Part shown: piece by piece, positions 57,401 through 64,000 of the stretch
Position numbering within the stretch: the first letter of the stretch is position 1
Layout: every line of letters starts with the position of its first letter
DNA from: Nematostella vectensis
Lineage: Eukaryota; Cnidaria; Anthozoa; Actiniaria; Edwardsiidae
DNA length: 64,000 bases
NCBI RefSeq assembly: GCF_932526225.1
Contig: NC_064042.1
Span: forward strand, 13,279,040-13,343,039
Reading direction: 5' to 3'
The notes under the pieces: model-generated
The model's database searches: none
What the model was told of the DNA's origin: nothing
The model's input: only the letters and a program-made list of their open reading frames with translations
Program-made: the position numbers and the translations under genes

Positions 57401-60400
57401 TTTGGTTATAGTGATCATACAAACTGATTTAGAAAAAGCATGTTACTCACCTTGGTATGCTTTCTACTTGAAGTTCAAATGCCTACAAAAATTGATAAAA
57501 AATTTTTGTTAAACTAGAACATACAACACGTTTAAGGTGAAAACAAATGCTCTTAGATACTTACCATTGATTCATCGATGTCATCATCCGATCTGCAAAC
57601 AACCAAAAAGAATAAGCATTATCCTTTCCACACCCGTAGCCAGGATTATGAGCTGGGGGTGGGGGGGGGGGGGGTGGGGTGGGGAAGACTAGCGGACCAT
57701 TTTCTTTCAGGTAGTGGACTTAAGCGATTATGCTTAGAACTGGGTTCACTGTGTGGCCTATACATTGCCAGCCAACATTTAGAGGGGTCTGCACTGACGA
57801 TTGTTGCCTTCAATTCGAAATGGGTAGAACATAAGGTTAACAATTACTAAATGGTCTTAAGTATATCTATGCTGCTAGTACAATTTCAGCACTCACCGAC
57901 CCTATCCCATCCATCCGTGGTGATGCCACGCCTAGGTAAAGTGATACAAGGCACGAAGACAGGAGAGTGTTTGTGTTTTTGCGATACATACCCCTCGTCG
58001 TCACTTCCATCCTCTTCAGCTGCCTCTTTGACTCTGCCATAGCCCCGTACAACAAGATAACGCTCAACGGCCTGAAAATAAGTTTAACATATAAGTATAT
58101 ATTGGAGCCTCCATACCACCTCGGAGCCAGAAAAATGTGTCCGTCTGGGGTTGTTAGTTTAAATGATATTTTATTTAAAGTTTTTGACTGAAGTGGAACT
58201 TAAAAAGTGTCTGTTATAGAGGGTGTCCGCTTATATTCGCAAGAATGAAAATTTAGTCTGTTGGTAATAATTCACGCACGTATCTTCCTATTCATATCAT
58301 AAGTGGATGCTGTTGCTTTTGCCGCTGCTGATGCTTCCTTTGGTGTAGTTTTTTTCATTGTTGTTGTTCTGTTTGTTGTTGTTGTTGTTTTGTCTTTGCA
58401 GCTGTTACTATAACCGCCGTTGCTGCTGGTGTTGCAGTCTTTGTTACACCGGCGTTGCGTCAAACTGGTCATCAATGCTTTTGGAGCCATTAGACATTCC
58501 CCTTACCTGTACAAGGGCAAGGGGGTCAATCTTCACGGGTCCACCCTTCCACTGGCGTACCGTCTTGCAGTCGGGGTGACGCTGTAGATGACACTACAGA
58601 AAGATAAAGGGCGATTAAAACGATAAAAAATCAAAAGGTGAACTTTGGTAAAATGTGTAGTCAGCTACAAGAGAAAGGGTAATTATCTTAATAAGAAAAA
58701 AATACGGTAAACTTTGGTAAAATGGGTATAATTTTAATAAAACAAAACGTAAACTTTGGTAACACAGATAGCCCACTGCAAGGGAATGGTTCATTATCAT
58801 TATCGGTAAGATGAATCACTTAAAAGTATAGGGGCCATCAGCTAGAAAAGAAATACTAAGATGAGCATTGGCAAAAACGATTTTAAAAGTAACGATCATT
58901 AACGAGAGAAGACACACACCTTGATTTGATGGGTGCTGAAGAAACGTAGTGCTTGGGAACCCCTGTGACAAACATAGAAAAAAAAACCTTTGGCCATATT
59001 ATTTTATGGTAAACCCCTACATGTTGTGTTATGGTAAACCCCTACATGTAGTGTTATTCTCTGTCATTTCTACTCGGACAACTCCCTGATAAACTTTAGC
59101 CCAAGTTCCCAAGAGTATAGTCATTTCTACTCGTATAATTGGAACACAGGCCATATCTTCCTTAGATGGCTCCACCTGACGGGATTGGACTGTACCACAT
59201 GCTATGGTATAGCCGAACATGTCTTACACATAGATATAATCATCCACCACATGTTATCTGTTCTGGAACTTCATTACCTTGACCCCGACGAGCTGCTTGT
59301 GCCGCTTGGTGCATCGTGGACTTTCACTGGGAACTGAAATATCACATGTCAACTAAGCATTGCATTGAGTTACGATAATCCAAACCTTACAATGTGGCCA
59401 TGAGTCTCTGTTGAATCGTACCATAGCTAAAACAGGATAAATTAAAACAAACACAAGACCATACTCATACAATATACTTTATTACAAGCACTCATGACCC
59501 AGATGCAAACATAAAGGCCATAAATGCATAAATGCCAAAATTACACTCCCTTTCTCTTGTAACCACAAACCTGTTCAACTTGATTGACACAGCAGTGCAG
59601 TTTGCTGATCAGAGATGCAAGTGCTGGCTTATTATCTACGTTCTAAGCAAGCAAAAACAGGTTGTCAAAGAGAGAACACGGCAACAAAAATCATACAGTA
59701 CTGTATCTTTATCAAAAAATGATACTCCGGAATATCATAATTTCCCTTTTTTTTAAATCAAAAAATTAATTTGTGAACTCCGTCATGATTAACACATAAT
59801 ACATTTCAGGTAACAGTTACAACGGATCAGCAAATACAACGGATCAGCAAAAATCAAAAGATTTTGAGTAGTTAAAACATCAGTTAGAACAGCGCAAAGT
59901 ACACATTTCTTCTTCCTTGCGACGTCATAAAAATGGGAGCTCTTGGGGTTTCGCTGATGTTTGACATAACTTATATACGTGTAAGGCCCTGTATATCTGC
60001 TATGCTTGGGGAAAAAACTTACTGATTGATCCATGAACGATTGCACAAACACCCTCAGTCTTTTCTCGAGATCAGGCCCGTCGTCTGATGGCTGTGGTGT
60101 GATGTAGCTGTGAAATTAAACAGGTTTATTAGCTACATTATTACACTAGGTAGCCTCGCACAGTCCTTGCAAATGTTCGATGTTCAAGATGGAGACTTGG
60201 CAATGGCGATCGAGTATCAAATTAAAATAAACAATCTCAAGGGTGAGGGCATGTACAAACCATTGGTTTACATGAGAAGGGAATTGGTTGTGTAAAAAGC
60301 AAATATTTACCTGAGAAGCTTCGTGACGAGACCGCTATGAAGAATTTCAAAAGAGCTGACGCCATCAGAGTCTGACAGTACAGTGTTAATTTCCTGTAAA

Positions 60401-63400
60401 CAAGAAATGTGAGCTTTACCATTGATGTGTCGAATGCTGTGAGCACATGTGTTTGCGTGGATGTTGTGCAAATGAGTCCTAAACAGTTCTTAGACCGACA
60501 GCTTCTAATGAGTATGTAGTATTAATGAGTACCGTATGTAGTTGAAATATGTAGTATTGGTGAGTATGTAGTTGAAATATATTAGCTTACCTTTAAAGCT
60601 TTGATGTCATGCAAATTCTGAAACAGTAAGTGTGGAAATGCGAGAGGTAAATATATAGAGGTAAATAAAGTCTGTATATTTTCTAGAAACAAGGGCTGGT
60701 TGAATGTACAACGCCGAGAAGACAACGCTGGCTCGCGCATGTTCGATATTTACGGGTGTTGCATCGTCAAGAAGATGCGACAGAACATGACAAGTCATCC
60801 TGAACAGGACGAGATGTTGGCCAACATGCGCGGGCTGCCGTCCCCTTGTCGGCCTCGTGGATCTAAATCACCTTAAGAAAGACGGCACAAAAGTCAAATC
60901 ACTCACATCTAAGCCAAGAGACTTTGTGGCTTCAATTAGTTTCTGCATGACATCCAGAGCAGGGTGTGATTTGCCACTGTCGTCATCAAAATACGTTGAA
61001 TAGAATGTGACAGCCTGTTCTTTGATCCAGGAGCGGATCTTCTCCTTGTTATCAGATGACTTGGATGTCAGCACTCGAAGGGCGCTATTGGTGTTATTGA
61101 CATCCACCTGTGTATGACAAGGCAAACCTCAGCACGAGTTAATCACTTCTGTTGAATCCAAGCATGATCTAGGCATATCTTCCTTGTTTGAGCAAGTTAA
61201 ACCGAGCTCTTTTACGTCCCACAATACAATGGCCATGGTATGATTGAATGCCGTGTTTTTCATTAGCCATTCCCTTCCTACTTTATTCACGAAATAAACT
61301 ACGTGTGAATGAAGAAATTTTTTTGGAGATGATTCTGGAACTTATTGTAAAATATATGGATATGATATGTAGTGCTCAGAGGTTTCAGAGCAAAACAGTA
61401 AAACGGAACATTCATAATGCAGAAGGACAGATACTGTATTTTTGAATTCAAGCAAGTACCTTTTGAACCAAAAATCACGAACAAAGAATCAGACTACAAT
61501 CATAGATGGTTATTTGAAAGTTTTCTAGCAAATAGAAAGCTTTGCTTTTAAATGAAAATAATAACGTTATGGTTGAACCGGAACCACATTCTTTAAAGCT
61601 TCCTCCTAATTATAAGCATATGCCGTTCTTGATCATTTACCCTGGGAAGCCCATCAGCTGGAAGCGACGAGGTAGAAGCCTTTGCACTCCATCTTGACGA
61701 TGACAAAGAGGAGAAGAATGAGGACTTTCCATGGTGATGTGACGACGTGGGGATGGTACCTGACCGTGAGAGCTCGGGTGCGTCTCCCTCTGACCTTAGA
61801 TCCTGCTCCATCAAGCTTTGGCACTTTTCTTTGCTTCGAGGCGTGCGCTTAGATCTCCGTTTCCCTCTGAAGACATCCCCAAGTCTCCTGAAAATAATGA
61901 AATAAATTCACTGACGTTTCAGGTTTATGCCTGTCATTCAGAGCTTGTTTCAGTTATGCCTATGCAAACCATCGAAATTGTTCAATAGATTGCAGGAAGT
62001 CGTTTTAGTTATAGCTCTGAGAAACAAACTGCTGTTACATCACGACTACAGAAACATGAATCATGAAGTGAAATACAATGAAACACATTGCATGAACAAT
62101 GAAGCCAAAGCAACACTTCAGGTACTAAATCTGTTTAGACTTGTTCGCATTTTGTGGTTTAAGTGTTTAGCTGTTCATCTACTGTTCTGTCATTGAAAGC
62201 GCAACAATAAGCATAGATCAGGCCCATTCATATACAGTTGAGTAATAATAATAATAATAATGAGTTTAATTCAACCTTTCGCAGTATAGACTGGATTACA
62301 GGCGAGTCAGAGATACAAGTAAGCAATACAATAAACTATAATTAATCAAATGTAATCAGCATATTTAACAGTAACGAACTCGTTGAAACGACTCGTATTA
62401 GTAGGCCTCTGATAAGATTTAGATCTGAGATTATAACCTGGATCATGCGTAATGCGACGCCCTTTAATGATAGCAAAAAGAGGATTCTCTGGTTTGATTC
62501 TGGAAACGAATCGCTGGCATGCGATATTTCTTCGCTCGTGCAACGTTGGAAGCTTTGCAAGCGTGAGTGAGCCCTCATAACTACTACCTGAGAAAGCGAT
62601 ATTGAGCGCACGCCTCTGAACATTCTCTAGGGCGTCAGACAGATAATTTGGAAGGTTCGCAGCTGCTTTGTCTCTATTATCTTTGTTCTACAAAGGAGTT
62701 CTTTTGTCTCTATTCTTCTCGTTTTTTGTGTCGAGGTGCGGATTTTGTTCATTTGCCCAATCGAATTGTAGCTTGTAAGAGCTGCGTACTGACCCATACA
62801 GTTACCACCTTATGTTCAAAAATTTGCTCGAATGTTTCATTACTGTCGAATCCGTTGTATCGCGACCCGCGTATTCAATACACGATTTGTTTTGGTTTTC
62901 TGTTCTGTCAGTAAAACCATTCTGAGCCAATCAGAGTCTCGCTTTGTGCACTTCCCTGGCTATCCTCTGAACGAAAACCAGACAGTGTTGCGACAGAAAG
63001 CCAGGCAACTGCACTAGGCGAGAGATGGCAAGAATCTGATTGGCTTATAATAATTTGACTGGCGGAACAGAAAATCCCAAAAGAAAAAAAATCGATGTTT
63101 TGAAAATGCTGCGTCAAGATACAACGGATTTGACAGTAAAAGCTTTTTTTTTATCTTTGCTTTGATTAACTTGGCTTGTTCATTTGTCAAAATACTTCAT
63201 CTAGTGAAATCTGGCTGAGGTGTAGTGCATGCATTAGTCTTACAGTAAAATGTGTCTATGTGAATCTCGCACAGTCAGCAACAAGGTATACCATTAAACA
63301 ATTGAGACTCACCGTGACGTTGGTGGTGACGGTGGCTTTTCAAACACTTGTATTAAATGTGCCTGATGAGATGAGTAAGGCTCACCAGCCAGTGACAGCC

Positions 63401-63917
63401 CCCTTCCACCGTCCTGAGCTTTACTCTTGGTCTGCTTAGATTGAGGTGTGGTGGCCATGAACGATCCACTCGCTAATGCATTTGCCTTGTGCATAACGCC
63501 CTCGCGGCGGAACGAAATGTGATAAATGTCCGGGAGCTTTTTCATCAAAATATCCGCTATCTGGAGGGCGTTGACTAGTGTCCGTAGATCATTCGACTGC
63601 AACATCTCGCCTATTAGGCTCGAGATGGGGTGCCTTTTGAGGATCTCGCTCAATAAATCAGAAGGGGCGTAACAGGCCAGTCGAAGCATGGCATTGATGC
63701 ATTTGTGCCGCACAGCCACGCCTACAGATGAGTTCATAATGTTGTAGAGACAAGCAAAGAGGACGTGAGTGAAAGCATTGCCGTCAGGCCCATCTTGGAG
63801 AATCTCTATGCGCTCGTCTTGCTCTGTATTGGAGCCGCTTTGCAAAGTCAAGCTTGTTGATTCACCAGCTCCGGCACATCTTTGGATGGGTCTAGTTGTA
63901 CCAGTATCTTCATTGAT
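45458..63917 (-). CDS. TRIP12: TRIP12 HECT-type E3 ubiquitin ligase (33 exons in window, 5' end outside)
   Basis: TRIP12 is a nuclear HECT E3 ligase that ubiquitinates chromatin and DNA-damage regulators. Exons in transcript order (minus): 63313-63917, 61641-61887, 60907-61107, 60591-60617, 60311-60393, 60023-60107, 59571-59642, 59278-59333, 58920-58962, 58507-58593, 57992-58071, 57565-57592, 57451-57482, 56689-56770, 54515-54594, 54128-54246, 53406-53459, 53214-53296, 52929-53010, 52483-52543, 52275-52359, 51577-51645, 51316-51414, 50829-50943, 50245-50295, 49553-49724, 48930-49137, 48527-48580, 48048-48161, 47599-47647, 46958-47003, 46027-46130, 45458-45654. Phases fit at every junction; total 3570 nt (1189 codons plus stop). 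Matches to vertebrate TRIP12 include [40 protein letters not shown] and [11 protein letters not shown]. Identity is from memory of the family; no transcript was available. Confidence 0.92.
47732..47784. other. 53-nt near-perfect hairpin in a TRIP12 intron
   Basis: GTCCGAAGTGTTTAATATC (47732-47750) is exactly complementary to 47766-47784. A mismatch, four more pairs and a 5-nt loop lie between them. It may be a tiny palindromic insertion, a miRNA-like hairpin or a fold-back element remnant. Confidence 0.6.
50558..50813. mobile_element. 256-bp MITE with GCCGTGCCAAATCTAATTG ends
   Basis: GCCGTGCCAAATCTAATTG at left and its near-complement (CAATTAGATTCGGCACGGC) at right. Internal sub-repeats such as GTGCCGAATCAAAT echo the ends. 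It sits 15 bp from the end of a TRIP12 exon (50829). Confidence 0.75.
51754..52255. mobile_element. ~500-bp element with ~48-bp inverted ends
   Basis: AGGTTCCGCTATAAAAGGGA at left continues through a CTCCTCCCACCCCCGGG block; the same sequence, inverted, closes the element at right. The right part (about 52128-52215) has TGGCTCAGAG and ATTCGAGCCC, resembling tRNA A and B boxes, so a tRNA-derived SINE may be involved. The right end is 20 bp from a TRIP12 splice donor. Confidence 0.65.
53930..54160 (-). repeat. 34-bp tandem repeat of a TRIP12 exon end with its splice donor
   Basis: On the minus strand, GATCACCAGA|GTATGTACAA at the end of exon 54128-54246 recurs about seven times at 34-bp spacing, with a TATCTTACAAG block between copies. 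Each unit carries a donor-like GTATGT. The frame stays open through the array, so use of the fourth donor would add 102 nt in frame. Confidence 0.9.
54955..56690 (-). repeat. 30-bp minisatellite starting at a TRIP12 splice donor
   Basis: About 55 units of 30 bp fill the intron after exon 56689-56770. Minus-strand unit: GTACCCGTAAACCCGTGCAA plus ACAGCGAAAC. The first intron bases after the donor (GTACCTTACGCCCTGTG, then TAAACAGCGAAAC) are a diverged unit, so the array begins at the splice site. The period is a multiple of 3, giving long repeat ORFs on both strands; none is a gene. Confidence 0.92.
57451..57592 (-). CDS. TRIP12: TRIP12 micro-exons (28 and 32 nt)
   Basis: 57565-57592 (28 nt, encoding SDDDIDESM) and 57451-57482 (32 nt, [11 protein letters not shown]) lie between larger exons with clean GT-AG borders and matching phases. 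A 27-nt exon at 60591-60617 (NLHDIKALK) is a third. Their content matches acidic and linker segments of vertebrate TRIP12 (EEIDESLA). Confidence 0.8.
57655..57690 (+). repeat. long G-run in a TRIP12 intron
   Basis: A G-tract with a few T interruptions next to CCGTAGCCAGGATTATGAGC, probably one end of a GTAGCCAGG-type element. It could form a G-quadruplex on the plus strand (the template strand of TRIP12 transcription). Confidence 0.6.
62245..62660 (-). mobile_element. 3' fragment of a second LINE with ATT-repeat tail
   Basis: On the minus strand the frame reads [34 protein letters not shown] and a basic tail, resembling the C-terminal end of jockey/CR1-type LINE proteins. It ends in a TTATTATTATTATT run at about 62247-62262. 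The 5' part is missing. It lies in the TRIP12 intron between 61887 and 63313. Confidence 0.65.
63313..63917 (-). CDS. TRIP12: TRIP12 exon: end of ARM-like repeats (first exon in window)
   Basis: A 605-nt exon from acceptor TTTCACAG to donor GTGAGT, encoding helical repeats ([51 protein letters not shown]). It matches the vertebrate segment ending [19 protein letters not shown]. It enters in phase 0, so earlier exons lie beyond position 64000. The Gly/Ser/Lys-rich end starts the disordered linker. Confidence 0.9.
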
Positions 63918-64000
63918 CTGTGAAATATTAATATCAGTACCCTGTTGGCGCCAAGACTATAGCATATGCTAACAGAAAAATTGTAGGCAAAATAATGACT

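Overview
This is a eukaryotic nuclear window. Genes have spliced exons with GT-AG introns, metazoan-specific families and many mobile-element fragments. The families (UNC80, TRIP12, a secreted PAN-EGF protein of the type found in corals and sea anemones, LRRC74-like genes) and the CR1/L2-like LINE, Ty1/copia and many TIR elements suggest an anthozoan cnidarian, perhaps a sea anemone. The species cannot be fixed from the sequence alone.

Layout. (1) 937-14188 (+): the C-terminal half of an UNC80 gene, the large scaffold subunit of the NALCN sodium-leak channel complex. I resolve 14 phase-consistent exons, about 1256 codons, plus one optional 45-nt exon; the 5' part lies left of the window. (2) 15506-16951 (+): an LRRC74-like leucine-rich-repeat plus EF-hand protein in one exon. 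(3) 18479-25986 (-): a three-exon gene for a secreted PAN/apple-EGF-C-terminal-domain protein. Its first intron holds three nested repeats: a dispersed repeat, split by a LINE, which is split by a TA-flanked TIR element carrying a HIRAN-like ORF. (4) 26-40 kb: a gene-poor repeat block with a three-copy 1.8-kb tandem repeat, a 1.2-kb TIR element, a decayed Ty1/copia element and a 22-bp minisatellite. (5) 40554-42266 (+): a second LRRC74-like gene. (6) 45458-63917 (-): a TRIP12 HECT E3 ubiquitin ligase gene. I resolve 33 exons, 3570 nt, in continuous frame from the ARM-like region to the HECT catalytic cysteine and stop; its 5' end lies right of the window.

Main observation: tandem repeats repeatedly begin exactly at the 3' ends of coding exons and extend downstream in the sense direction. 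In UNC80 this is seen after exons 3 and 5, probably after exon 6, and across the stop codon. In TRIP12 it is seen after two exons. In the PAN-EGF gene it is seen across the stop codon. Several arrays are strings of near-identical splice-donor copies beside the one that keeps the frame. Separately, an UNC80 intron contains a 22-bp minisatellite whose core is a perfect CArg-box sequence (CCATATTTGG), about 35 copies by manual count.

I found no rRNA, confident tRNA, CRISPR array or prokaryotic operon. The very long ORFs in the minisatellites are by-products of repeat length, not genes. Family assignments rest on remembered family sequences and on reading-frame continuity across splice sites, not on database searches.
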